Positions 17,895 through 26,799 are shown, counted from the stretch's first letter. The stretch is 26,831 bases of DNA from Lysinibacillus pakistanensis (GCA_001312325.1 BBDJ01000047.1:1-26831); one strand, 5' to 3'. Made by a program: numbers and translations. Notes: generated by a model from the letters alone, not told the origin.

Positions 17895-17942
17895 AAGGAC
17901 AGTCCAAAGGTGATAAAAAATCGCATGGACTGTCCTTCTTTT
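17895..17942. terminator. Shared bidirectional terminator
   Basis: Perfect 12-bp arms AAGGACAGTCCA (17895-17906) and TGGACTGTCCTT (17926-17937) between the converging DedA gene and the minus-strand operon. A short T-rich tract follows on the plus side; on the minus side the flank is TTGTTATTTTG. Confidence 0.75.
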
Positions 17943-17945
17943 AGT

Positions 17946-18676
17946 CTATCTTAAATATTGTATAACCCCCTGAGAATCCTCAATTTCTGTTCCACTAGGT
18001 GTCTCAATGACAATAAAGTTGGAAGAAAGATAGAAGATGGTAGACGGATAGTCGTCATCAAAATCTTCCTCTCGATTGAAATCTAAAATACCTATGGATG
18101 CTTTTATACGATGATAATTAACTTCGTGCCTCGATAAAGCTTCAATCCAAAGCTGATTCTGTGACATATAAACATTTGGTAATGGGATTTTATCTGAAAT
18201 ATCAATGCCTTCAATAATAGCCGGGAATTGATAATAGGAAACAAGGGCTTTTCCTGCTGGAATACTATCATTATAAAGGTGACGAATATTAAGGCTTGAG
18301 TCTTCATTTCCGTTATTTATTGTTACTGGCAATGTACCACCTAGAAAATCAAATTCCCATGTTTTCTTTTTATAGTTGTCTGTTAAAAAAAGAAGAGTTA
18401 TATTCCTGATCATATTTTTGGATAGACTCAATGTTCTTTTCAATTTTCTTTAATTCTGACTTCGATAATACCTGTATGGATGAATTTGCAAAAAGGCTAA
18501 GATATAGTAGTGCAAATAATCCAACTCCGATATATACTGTAATCCCGACAGATAGACGTTTAAGAGTCCAGAAGTTTTTGGTTTTGTTACTTACCTTTCT
18601 TACTACAAAAAAAGACCAAGGTAAGCAATAATATTGGAATCAATAATGAGAGTAAGAGTATCGTAGCGTTTGTCAT
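17946..18676 (-). CDS. Unrecognised membrane-anchored protein, last gene of the Ytr-like operon; two frame breaks
   Basis: Start ATG 18676 overlaps the stop of the permease gene (ATGA) and follows CGGAGGTG. Corrected length 242 residues. Two hydrophobic helices, about 5-24 (ILLLSLLIPILLLTLVFFVV) and 40-62, are followed by a soluble, probably extracytoplasmic region with FDFLGGTLPVTINNGN, ...YYQFPAIIEGIDISDKIPLPNVYM and a C-terminus rich in acid residues and beta strands. No family recognised. Breaks are one extra base in the runs shown as A7 on the plus strand at 18607-18613 and 18385-18391. Context (GntR, ATPase, permease, this protein) suggests an accessory subunit of the ABC transporter. 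Confidence 0.68.
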
Positions 18677-19382
18677 TTGCGAGACACCTCCGATTTATCG
18701 GCAATCCAAATACAGAGAGTAAAGCACAATATAGATAAAATTATATAAAATCCGCTAAGCATGAGATCTGGCAATTGTATGAATGTTTGAAGATTCACAG
18801 ACTCGGGAAAAATAATCGTTGAAATAATGCCAAGTGCTAATAACACTATCGATGCTATTTTTATGATACTTGGGCCTTGGAAGCAGTAACCAAATAGTAA
18901 ACCGATTGCGCTGAACAAACAAATGCTACAGATGCACAAAATAAAAATTGATGGTGAAATAAGAAGTTTATCAATTATGAGTGTATCTTTTTCCATTAAC
19001 ATCAAACCTAATATTTGTATATAGTAACTAGCTAACATAATTAAGACAGCAATAAAGCTATAAAAAAATAAGTACAAGTATATTTGCGATTGCACTTGAA
19101 GTTCGACTTGAAATAATAGATAAATCATCCATGCGATATGCTTTTGTAGTAAAGAGAATGGCTGTTATAAAAGCCCAAAATACAGTAATGATAAGAAACG
19201 TATCAAGCGAATAAATGGAGAACTGTATATTTAAATTCCCGCGTCCATGACCACTTGAACCACTCCCAGAGCTAAAAAGCAATGCGCCAAAAATAACCTG
19301 CAAAATTATAAGAGAGCTAAGCTGAACTATATAATTTGGCTTTCCATTTCACTTGCTTTTTGATAATCGTTTTAAATGACAT
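18673..19382 (-). CDS. ABC-2-type permease of the Ytr-like operon; two frame breaks
   Basis: ATG 19382 lies one base after the ATPase stop. Corrected length about 235 residues. The N-terminus, MSFKTIIKKQVKWKAKLYSS, is the usual permease opening, followed by about six helices including LIILQVIFGALLF, TFLIITVFWAFITAILF, LVLIFYSFIAVLIML, ILCICSICLFSAIGLLFGY and FYIILSILCFTLCIW. A Ser/Gly-rich loop (SSGSGSSGHGRG) follows helix 1. One break is the T7 (minus sense) run at 19062-19068; the other is one extra base around 19319-19322 (GCTTAGC on the minus strand) and is not in a homopolymer, so its exact site is uncertain. It pairs with the ATPase encoded upstream; YtrC/YtrD are the nearest analogues by operon layout. 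Confidence 0.72.
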
Positions 19383-19383
19383 A

Positions 19384-20279
19384 TTAGTCAAAGATTGCAT
19401 CGATATCACTTCCTTTATGATTGGTTAAATACCTGCAAATTTCACTTGCAGTAAGGACTGATTTTGTAATGCCTTTTGTGCGAAGCATTTCCTCCGTGAT
19501 GAAAAGTTTACTTGCATCCACAATTGCTGTGCACACTCCAGCTACAATCTGTTGGGCGTAAACGTTAGTTTCAGATAGCAAGGATTTCATCCTATCACTT
19601 GGTCCGCTCAAGGCAATTAATTGTTCCTTCAGTTCATCTACGGAGGCATGTGTAACGACAGTACCCTCATCTATAAGCAGAATTTCCTCCAAAATGGACT
19701 CCATTTCTTGTAAGTGATGACTAGCAATTAAAATTGTCCGAGGGAAGGCTATGTATTCCTTTAGAATGGCTCTATAAAAATCTGTTCGAATAGCCTCATC
19801 CATACCATTCATTGGCTCATCTAATATAGTTAATGCACAGCGGCTTACTAATCCATAGACAAGATTAAAGGTAGCCATTTGTCCTTTCGATAATTGCTGA
19901 TGTTTAACAGAAAGATCAATGTTTGCATAATGTAGCAGTCGATATGCTAACTCATTTTGCCAATTTGGATAAAAATCAGCCCCCATTTTTAAGATTTCCT
20001 CTAGGGATAAGTAGTCTGAAAAGCTTAACTGATCATCAATTAAAATGGTATTGGCAGCAGTTTGAATATTGTTAAAGGGATTCTCATTAAATACCTGACA
20101 GAAACCATTAGTCGGTTTTAGAAAGCCCGCTATAATCGTTAGCAATGTTGATTTACCAGCACCATTACGACCAATAACACCGATTATTTTTTTCGCCATT
20201 TATTGTACAAGTAATATCTTGGAGTGCATGAAGACGTCCAAATTTTTTTAGATAGCTTTTCACATTGAATAACATTCAT
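19384..20279 (-). CDS. ABC transporter ATPase, YtrB-like; two frame breaks
   Basis: ATG 20279 overlaps the gntR stop and follows GGAGGAATTG. Corrected length 297 residues. Walker A GRNGAGKST, Q-loop region ILIDDQLSF, signature LSKGQMATFNLVYGL (LSKGQ instead of LSGGQ, as usual in this subfamily), Walker B LTILDEPMNGMD, H-loop IASHHLQEME. The last 90 residues are a C-terminal extension typical of YtrB/EcsA-like ATPases. Two runs seen as T7 on the plus strand (20187-20193, 20243-20249) each have one base too many; without the fix the first 30 residues are lost. It would drive the permease encoded next. B. subtilis ytrABCDEF responds to cell-wall-active peptides. Confidence 0.83.
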
Positions 20280-20651
20280 TTCAATTCCTCCTGTGTTTTT
20301 TTGAATTAGTGCTAGCAACTCCTCATTAGAAACAAGTAAGCGTTGTGCCTCTAAGACAATCTCTTGAGCCATCTTTGTTAATATTTCATTGCGGCGTTTC
20401 AATAAAATTCGATCCTTTGCATCTGTTGCAACAAACATACCTAGCCCCCGTTTCTTATAAAGAAGTTGTTCCTCCAGTAAAATGGTCAGTCCTTTACCGG
20501 CCGTAGCAGGATTAATATTGAATAACTCAGCTAGCTGATACTGTGAATAAACCTTTTCGTCTGCCTGTAACCGATTGGCGATAATTTCATGTTGTAGCCA
20601 TTCGGCAATTTGAATATAAATGGGTGTTGTACTGTCTAAATGAATATGCAT
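20276..20651 (-). CDS. GntR-family repressor, YtrA subfamily; one frame break near the C-terminus
   Basis: ATG 20651 follows GGGAGGG. Corrected length 124 residues, typical of the YtrA group, which has only the winged helix and a short dimer helix. Residues 8-70 are the GntR domain: TPIYIQIAEWLQHEI, YSQYQLAELFNINPATAGKGL, LYKKRGLGMFV. The T7 run at 20296-20302 (plus) has one base too many; corrected, the protein ends ...LIQKTQEELK with TGA at 20278-20276, overlapping the ATPase start. It probably represses its own operon through the inverted repeat at 20674-20705. Ligand unknown; in relatives repression is lifted by ATP-binding or antibiotic stress through unclear means. Confidence 0.85.
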
Positions 20652-20673
20652 GAAAACCCTCCCTTCATTTCAG

Positions 20674-20705
20674 AGTATTACAGTGCATTAGTGTTGTAAT
20701 GTACT
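20674..20705. promoter_or_regulatory. Probable operator of the GntR regulator
   Basis: Inverted repeat with half-sites AGTATTACA (20674-20682) and TGTAATGTACT (20695-20705); core ATTACA/TGTAAT is perfect, the outer AGT/ACT also match with a 2-base offset. It overlaps the -10 and start of the promoter at 20703-20731, the place for repression. Confidence 0.55.
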
Positions 20706-20731
20706 ATAGTTTAAATCAAATTAAATGTCAA
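20703..20731 (-). promoter_or_regulatory. Promoter of the GntR-ABC operon
   Basis: On the minus strand TTGACA (20731-20726), 17-bp spacer, TATAGT (20708-20703): near consensus and therefore strong unless repressed. Confidence 0.75.
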
Positions 20732-20876
20732 ATGAGGAGGCATTTTTTTTACAAGTAGTTAGAAGGTTTTGTGTAACTGGAGAACATTTTTAAATGTATG
20801 ATGAATGATAAGCAAATGGTCATGAAAAAAATGTTATAATATTCATTACAAATAATGGAGAAATGGGGGCGACAAT

Positions 20877-22107
20877 ATGGAAGTATTTATTGGCAGACAA
20901 CCAATTTTTAATCTTCATGAACAAGTTGTTGCATATGAATTGTTATATCGAAGCAAAAATGTGAATACTTTTCCGATGGTTGATTCAGATGCAGCAACAG
21001 TCGATGTATTAGTAAACTCATTTCTTTCAATTGGAATAGAAGAAGTTACAAACGGTAAGCCTTGCTTTGTCAATTTCACTGAAAATCTGCTAATGAGCTC
21101 AATCAATGAATACCTAAATCCATCTCAAGTGGTCATAGAAATTTTAGAAGATGTCCCTTTGACACCGAAGTTAGTTGAGCGGGTTATTGAGCTTAAATCA
21201 TATGGATTTAAAATTGCTTTAGATGATTTTATACTGGATGAGCATGTACAAATTTATGACGAATTATTTGTTCATATAGACTTTATAAAGGTGGATTTTC
21301 TATTGTCCCCTTTACTTGAACGTATGGAAATTGAGAATAAAGTAAAGGAAAAATTCCCTCATATTAAATTGCTTGCTGAGAAGGTTGAGACACGTAATCA
21401 ATTTGAAGTAGCGAAGCATTCTGGCTATGAGTTATTTCAGGGTTATTTTTTTTGAACAGCCTCAAATTTTAAAAGCAACCGATATACCAGTGAATACGAT
21501 TCAATATTTTTATATTATTTCGCTGCTAAAAGAAGAGGAACCTAATATCCAGTTATTATCTGAAAATATTGAACGTGATATCTCGTTAACCTATAAGTTA
21601 TTGCAAATGGTTAATAATTCTTCTAGACGTTCTAAATCGAAGGTTCGCTCTATTAAACAGGCGATTTTAATCCTTGGAATAGCCGATTTACGCAAATGGA
21701 TTTACTTATTAGCCATGCGGGAAATAGATATGAATATTGATTCGGATCTTTTTAAGGAAGTGATGAGAACATCATTATTTAGAGCAAAAGCATGCGAAAA
21801 ATTAGCGAAGCTCTCCTATAAACAAAATTTTTCAGAGTATTTTTTTGTGGGCATGTTTTCATTGATTGATACTTTATTGCAAAGACCATTACATATTATT
21901 TTACAGCAACTTCCATTCTCAGAAGATATAAAAGCTACTATTTTAGGGTATCAAACAGAGATGACACCATATCTAGAATTTAGTATTGCACTAGGGAAAC
22001 TGGACTGGGATAGCTTAGAAGAGCTAGCTCCAAAAATCAATATAGATTTGACAAGTATTGATCTTTTATACCATGAGGCAATCGAATGGGCTGAAAAATC
22101 ATTATAA
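20877..22107 (+). CDS. EAL-HDOD signalling protein (YuxH-like), degenerate EAL; one frame break
   Basis: ATG 20877 behind GGGGG; an extended -10 (TGTTATAAT, 20832-20840) is upstream. Corrected length 409 residues. Residues 1-200 form an EAL domain, but the signature is ELL in AYELLYRSK, the DDF block (IALDDFILDE) lacks the following Gly-Thr-Gly, and AEKVET replaces AEGVET, so c-di-GMP hydrolysis is unlikely. Residues 205-400 are an HDOD domain (NIERDISLTYKLLQMVNNSS, SIKQAILILGIADLRKWIYLLAM), a non-catalytic relative of HD hydrolases used in signalling. One T too many in T8 at 21446-21453, just after LFQGYFF. Probably a soluble scaffold or c-di-GMP-related sensor; partner unknown. No gene follows in the same unit. 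Confidence 0.87.
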
Positions 22108-22116
22108 TCAAAGCAG

Positions 22117-22159
22117 AAATAAGTATCCTTTAAATGCTCGTTCAGGTACTTATTTTTTT
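22117..22159 (+). terminator. Terminator after the EAL-HDOD gene
   Basis: AAATAAGTA (22117-22125) and TACTTATTT (22147-22155), stem extended by CCT/AGG in the interior, running into seven T. Confidence 0.8.
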
Positions 22160-22222
22160 GTTTTTATCGAATAATTTGTTATATATGGATTGATGAAAGT
22201 AAATAATATGCTTGCTTATTTC

Positions 22223-22267
22223 CTTCATCATGATGAAGTTCTCAACGTCAAAACTATTTGCTATAAT
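22223..22267 (+). promoter_or_regulatory. Promoter of the yitT-like gene with an adjacent palindrome
   Basis: Extended -10 TGCTATAAT (TATAAT at 22262-22267) with a poor -35 (TTCTCA, 22239-22244). The perfect 16-bp palindrome CTTCATCATGATGAAG (22223-22238) ends at the base before that -35, where an activator that compensates for the weak -35 would sit. Confidence 0.5.
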
Positions 22268-22313
22268 CATCACGTCTTAAAAAAATTCTGATAGTTGAAG
22301 TGGGCGTGGGGAA

Positions 22314-23156
22314 ATGAGACATGATGTTAGGGAAAGCATTGTGGAGTATGTGTATGTAATTATCGGAGCGGCAGTGATTGCTATTGGTTTTAATGTCTTT
22401 TTATTACCAAATCAAGTCGCTTCAGGTGGGGTAAGTGGAATAAGTACAATATTGCATGGTCTATTCGGCTGGAATCCAGGAATTGTTCAATATTGCTTTA
22501 ATATTCCACTATTTATTGCAGGTGTATTATTACTAGGCAAAAAATTCGGGGTAAAATCGTTTGTTGGTACAGTGACTTTACCGTTCATTGTATTATTAAC
22601 AAATAGTTGGGAGCCTTGGACTGATAATCCTTTACTTGGTGCACTTTTCGGAGGAATTGTTGTCGGTTTAGGAATAGGACTTGTTTTTAAAGGGAATGCT
22701 TCTACTGGTGGCACTGATTTGCTAGCGCAAATTATTACAAAGTTTACCGGAATATCTCTTGGTACTAGTGTACTACTGATTGATGGGGTCATCGCTATTA
22801 GTGCAGCAATTGTTTTCGACTTAGAAAAAGGTTTGTATGCCCTGATTGGTCTATTTGTGACAACAAAAACGATTGATATTATTCAGCTAGGCTTTAGCCA
22901 ATCCAAAATGGTTTATATTATTACTATGAAACAAGATGAAGTACGTGATACCATTTATGCTGAAATTGATCGTGGTGTGACACAATTACCTGCAATTGGT
23001 GGTTATACGGGTGAAGCGCGACCAGTACTGATGGTTGTTGTCTACCAAACAGAATTCACAAAGCTGAAACAACTCATTAAAACCGTTGATCCATCAGCGT
23101 TTGTTATCGTTTCTGATGCCTATGAGGTATTAGGAGAAGGTTTCAAACGTGCATAA
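22314..23156 (+). CDS. YitT/YvjA-family membrane protein (DUF2179 C-terminus)
   Basis: Intact 280 residues. Five or six helices (about 12-35, 50-75, 80-100, 105-130, 150-170) with the family blocks NVFLLPNQVASGGVSGIS, GLGIGLVFKGNASTGGTDLLAQI and, in the cytoplasmic DUF2179 domain, MVYIITMKQDEV, RGVTQLPAIGGYTGEARPVLMVVV and VIVSDAYEVLGEGF. Function of the family is not established. In B. subtilis a paralogue, yvjA, is next to cccB as here. The ATG at 22314 has the site GGGCGTGGGG upstream; spacing is acceptable. Confidence 0.87.
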   Translation: MRHDVRESIVEYVYVIIGAAVIAIGFNVFLLPNQVASGGVSGISTILHGLFGWNPGIVQYCFNIPLFIAGVLLLGKKFGVKSFVGTVTLPFIVLLTNSWEPWTDNPLLGALFGGIVVGLGIGLVFKGNASTGGTDLLAQIITKFTGISLGTSVLLIDGVIAISAAIVFDLEKGLYALIGLFVTTKTIDIIQLGFSQSKMVYIITMKQDEVRDTIYAEIDRGVTQLPAIGGYTGEARPVLMVVVYQTEFTKLKQLIKTVDPSAFVIVSDAYEVLGEGFKRA

Positions 23157-23162
23157 TTTTGG

Positions 23163-23168
23163 TATAAT
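23163..23168 (+). promoter_or_regulatory. Extended -10 element of the cytochrome gene
   Basis: TGG-TATAAT immediately after the yitT stop codon. No -35 is obvious. Suggests cccB has its own start in addition to any read-through. Confidence 0.45.
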
Positions 23169-23203
23169 ACCGTGGAAGTTATTTATTTTGAGGAGGGGTA
23201 CTA

Positions 23204-23525
23204 ATGAAAAAGGTAATGTTAACATTAGTGTTCGGTTCAGCAATTTTTTTTAGCCGCTTGTGGCGGTGGTAAGACGACTGATGAAGGTACAAAAACGAGT
23301 GCCACACCAGATGGTGAAGCGATCGCTATGAAATCCTGTATCTCATGTCATGGAGGCGAATTGCAGGGTCAGAATAATGCACCAGCTATCAAAGATGTAG
23401 GTGCTCGTTTATCTGAAACTGAAATTTTAGATGTTATCGAAAATGGTAAAGGTTCTATGCCTCCAGGTATTGTTAAAGGTGAAGATGCAAAAGCTGTGGC
23501 TAAATGGTTAGCTACTCAAAAATAA
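23204..23525 (+). CDS. cccB: Membrane-anchored cytochrome c551 (lipoprotein); one frame break
   Basis: ATG 23204 follows GAGGAGGGG. Corrected length 106 residues. The N-terminus is a lipoprotein signal ending LAAC (Cys at about residue 19), so the protein is tethered to the outer face of the membrane. The mature part is a small class I cytochrome c: haem site CISCH about 45-49 and axial Met in GSMPPG. It would shuttle electrons between the bc complex and a terminal oxidase. The T8 run at 23244-23251 lies in the signal sequence and has one base too many; without correction only the globular part is read. The neighbouring YitT/YvjA gene is the same as in B. subtilis. Confidence 0.88.
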
Positions 23526-23534
23526 GATAGTACA

Positions 23535-23567
23535 AACTAGCGGACAGGAGAACCGCTAGTTTTTTTA
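23535..23567 (+). terminator. Terminator after cccB
   Basis: AACTAGCGG (23535-23543) and CCGCTAGTT (23553-23561), 9-nt loop, seven or more T. Confidence 0.88.
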
Positions 23568-23656
23568 TGCTTTGTAGAGAGTAATTCTCTTCCTTTAGCG
23601 AGCGAGAGTAAATACATTTCTTTTATACATAGTCATGCTAAAATAAAGTAATACTG

Positions 23657-23716
23657 CAATCAGAGAGACTGATTGTTAGTGAAAAATGAGCAAATACGGT
23701 CAGTTGTAGAGACCGT
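23657..23716 (+). other. Two consecutive hairpins in the hprK leader
   Basis: CAATCAG-AGAGA-CTGATTG (23657-23675) and ACGGTC-(9)-GACCGT (23696-23716), 50 bp before the hprK start. No T tract follows the second. They may be a leader structure, or an operator; nothing identifies a ligand. Confidence 0.4.
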
Positions 23717-23763
23717 TAACGGAACAAACAATATTCAATTCCATTGAATGGAGGCTTCTAACA

Positions 23764-24701
23764 TTGGTCGTAGTATTAACAAGAGACGTAATGGAGAAAT
23801 TTAAGTTAGACCTATTAGCTGGTGAGGAAGGAATTGGAAGGACGATTGTCACTAGTGATATATCTAGACCAGGGCTAGAGATGGCAGGATATTTTACCCA
23901 TTATCCTGCAAATCGAGTACAATTGCTTGGAAAAACAGAGCTGTCCTTTTTTTGAAATGTTACCTGCAGATGTTAAGCTTGAGCGTATGCGTTTACTGTG
24001 TTCACAAGATACTCCAGCTATTATTATTTCTCGTGACCTAGAGGTACCAGAGGAGCTTTTACAGGCTTCTAATGAAAAGCATGTGCCTGTCTTTAAAACA
24101 CATATGACAACAACGAAATTTTCTAGTAGGCTAACCAACTATTTAGAGGGACGCTTGGCACCAATGACAGCAGCACATGGCGTGTTAGTGGATGTTTATG
24201 GTATTGGTGTGTTAATTATCGGCAAAAGTGGCGTAGGAAAAAGCGAAACTGCTCTCGAACTTGTCAAGAAAGGCCATCGATTAGTAGCTGACGATTGTGT
24301 GGAAATTCGCCAGGAATCAGAGAATTTTTTTAATTGGTAGCCCGCCTCCGCTTTTAGAACATTTACTTGAAATACGAGGCATTGGTATTATTGATATTAT
24401 GACGCTTTTTGGAGCAAGTGCTGTAAGACCCTACAAACGTATTACCTTAATTATCGAACTGGAGATTTGGGATCCTGAAAAGGTTTATGATCGTTTGGGT
24501 CTAGAGGAAGAGAAAATGAAAATTATTGATACAGAGTTAACTAAATTAACAATTCCTGTAAGACCTGGGCGTAATGTATCTGTTATTATTGAAGTTGCAG
24601 CGATGAATTATCGCTTGAAAAAAATGGGTGTTAATGCAGCAGAGGAGTTTTCAAGACGTTTGGATGAGGTGATCTCTTCCGCTGATGAATTAGATGATTA
24701 A
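23764..24701 (+). CDS. hprK: HPr kinase/phosphorylase; two frame breaks
   Basis: TTG start 23764 behind TGGAGG (9-nt spacing). Corrected length 311 residues, as expected (310 in B. subtilis). It phosphorylates HPr and Crh on Ser46 with ATP or pyrophosphate, and in reverse makes pyrophosphate, controlling carbon catabolite repression. N-domain: [56 protein letters not shown]. Kinase domain: P-loop GKSGVGKSE (about 153-161), [12 protein letters not shown], and the HprK signature [17 protein letters not shown] (about 202-218), [11 protein letters not shown]. Extra T in T7 at 23947-23953 and T7 at 24325-24331; an A7 at 24618-24624 is genuine. First gene of a likely operon with lgt, ppaX and yvoF. 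Confidence 0.93.
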
Positions 24702-24760
24702 TTGTTCATAATTAGGATAAAATGACCTATAAAGTGAATAGAAATTGAGAGGAGCATTTG

Positions 24761-25582
24761 ATGGATTTATTACTATTGCAAATTAACCCAATTGCTTTTC
24801 ATTTGGGACCAATTCCCGTTCGTTGGTACGGGTTGTTAATTGTATCTGGTATTATTTTGGCTTATGTTGTAGGTCAAAGAGAGGCTGTTAAACGAGGCTT
24901 ACCAGAGGATTTTCTTGCCGATTTATTGCTATGGGCAGTTCCTATTTCGATAATATGTGCACGTATTTATTATGTTTCAATGCGTTGGGATTATTATAGT
25001 GAAAATCCAGGGAAGATTATTGAAATTTGGAATGGTGGTATTGCTATTCATGGTGCACTAATTGGGGCATTTATAACAGCGTACATATTCACACGTAAGA
25101 AAAATATTAGTTTTTTACGTGTAGCGGATATAGCGGCACCAAGTATTTTGATAGGACAAATCATTGGTCGATGGGGAAATTTTATGAACCAAGAGGCTTA
25201 TGGTGGTCCAGTATCTAAAGAGTTTTTAGAAAATCTGATGTTACCAGATTGGATTATTAACCAAATGTATATTGAGGAATTAGGAACCTATGTGCATCCT
25301 ACCTTTTTATATGAATCTGTTTGGAATTTCATCGGATTACTTATTTTACTGTTTTTACGTAAAGTGAATTTAAATCGAGGAGAAATTTTCTTCAGTTATT
25401 TAATTTGGTATTCAATTGGTCGCTTCTATATAGAAGGTTTGCGTACGGATAGCTTGTATTTAGTTGGTGACTTACGCTCAGCGCAGGTTGTCTCCATCAT
25501 TGGTGTAATAGTAGGTCTTGGTGCTATTATTTACAGACGCCTAACAGTAAAACCAGCAGTGAAATATTTGGATAATAAATAA
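24761..25582 (+). CDS. lgt: Prolipoprotein diacylglyceryl transferase
   Basis: Intact 273 residues from ATG 24761 (GAGAGGAG upstream; TTG 24758 is too close). Moves diacylglycerol from phosphatidylglycerol to the lipobox cysteine of prolipoproteins in the cytoplasmic membrane; it would lipidate three lipoproteins encoded in this same window. Seven or so helices; conserved [10 protein letters not shown] (about 19-28), [11 protein letters not shown] with the catalytic His (about 96-106), signature [13 protein letters not shown] (about 138-150), and HPTFLYES and [13 protein letters not shown] near the end. Neighbours hprK and ppaX are as in Bacillus. Confidence 0.96.
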   Translation: MDLLLLQINPIAFHLGPIPVRWYGLLIVSGIILAYVVGQREAVKRGLPEDFLADLLLWAVPISIICARIYYVSMRWDYYSENPGKIIEIWNGGIAIHGALIGAFITAYIFTRKKNISFLRVADIAAPSILIGQIIGRWGNFMNQEAYGGPVSKEFLENLMLPDWIINQMYIEELGTYVHPTFLYESVWNFIGLLILLFLRKVNLNRGEIFFSYLIWYSIGRFYIEGLRTDSLYLVGDLRSAQVVSIIGVIVGLGAIIYRRLTVKPAVKYLDNK

Positions 25583-25597
25583 GGGGTGCAGAACGTT

Positions 25598-26235
25598 ATG
25601 ATAAAGGCATTATTATTCGATTTTGATGGTACATTACTAAATACAAATGATTTAATCATCCAAACATTTATGCACGTATTAAATGAACGATTTCCTGGGC
25701 AATATTCGCCAAAAGATTGTCTAAAATTCCTTGGGCCATCCTTAAAACAGACAATGAGTGACATTGCTCCTGGAGAAGAGGATGCAATGATTGCTAAATA
25801 TCGCGAATATAATGAATTACATCATGATGAGCTTGTCACACAATATCCTGATGTTGTCTCAACTTTAGAACAATTAAAAGCTATAGGAATCAAATTAGCG
25901 ATTGTGTCTACGAAGCGAAATGGGATGATTGATCGTGGTCTATCAGTACTAGGTGCAAGTCATCTATTTGATGTCTGTATAGGCACGGACGATGTGAAAA
26001 ATGTAAAGCCTGATCCAGAGCCAGTTTTGCTTGCCCTTGAACGCTTGGTGTAAACAAGGAAGAGGCTATTATGATTGGCGACAATTCTCACGATATTGAA
26101 GCTGGACATAATGCGGGAATTAAAGCAGCTGGTGTCGCATGGGCATTTAAAGGTCCGGAATATTTACTGCAATTCAAGCCAGAATATATGTTACACCATA
26201 TGACAGATTTATTAGATATTGTGAAAGCGGGGTAA
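25598..26235 (+). CDS. ppaX: Pyrophosphatase PpaX (HAD family); one frame break
   Basis: ATG 25598 follows AAGGGGTG. Corrected length 212 residues (216 in B. subtilis). It hydrolyses the pyrophosphate released when HprK dephosphorylates Ser-P-HPr, and is placed two genes downstream of hprK. HAD motifs: [12 protein letters not shown] (nucleophile Asp9, Asp11), II AIVSTKR, III VKPDPEP with the conserved Lys, [15 protein letters not shown]. One G is missing at GG 26047-26048; with GGG the protein reads [17 protein letters not shown] and continues to TAA 26233-26235. As given, motif IV is cut off by a premature stop. Confidence 0.92.
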
Positions 26236-26239
26236 GTAA

Positions 26240-26783
26240 ATGGCACGTAAAACAGAACGCTACCGTGTCGAAGGAGCAAACTCCCTGTGGAATATTTATA
26301 ATACGGTGTCCTTTTGGAAGGTGATGAAGTGCTTCATTGTCATTCAAATTGGTCGCTTCACACCATTTTTACGTGTAAAAAAACTGGCTATATCGAACAT
26401 TTTTAAAAATGAAAATTGGCGAGCAAACCTCATTAGCCCTAATGGTTATGCCTGATACCATGTTTCCAGAACGCATACACATTGGCAATAATACTGTAAT
26501 TGGTTTTAATACAACGATTTTAGCACATGAATATTTAATAGAGGAATATCGTCTAGGAGACGTGAAGATTGGTAATGAGGTAATGGTTGGTGCCAATTCA
26601 ACAATACTACCTGGTGTTACAATAGGTGACGGTGCAATTGTCTCAGCTGCCACACTTGTACATAAAGATGTGCCAGCTGGCTGTTTAGCTGGTGGTAATC
26701 CAATGCAAATTATTTATACTGCTGAGCAAATGGCAGAACGTAAACGCAACGAAGTGGTAGAGTGGTGTACGCCGAAAAAATGA
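26240..26783 (+). CDS. yvoF: Acyltransferase with left-handed beta-helix (YvoF-like); one frame break
   Basis: Starts 5 bp after ppaX. Corrected length 180 residues. Residues 1-60 are a short N-terminal section (ANSLWNIYNTVSFWKVMKCFIVIQIGRFTPFLRVKNWLYRTF in family, quoted here only to GANSLWNIY and KNWLYRTF); residues 65-150 are hexapeptide repeats of the maltose/galactoside acetyltransferase type (IHIGNNTVIGFNTTILAHEYLI, VKIGNEVMVGANSTILPGV, TIGDGAIVSAATLVHKDVP) that fold as a left-handed beta helix, form trimers and bind acetyl-CoA. Acceptor unknown. One A too many in A7 at 26377-26383. Gene order hprK-lgt-ppaX-yvoF matches B. subtilis. Confidence 0.88.
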
Positions 26784-26799
26784 CCTATAAGGTTGAACA

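Noticed and set aside
2122..26383. Widespread pseudogenisation or programmed frameshifting
   Set aside because: Dozens of breaks in essential genes, one direction, always at long A/T runs, with no sequence decay between them, point to sequencing error. Programmed slippage would not need every gene.
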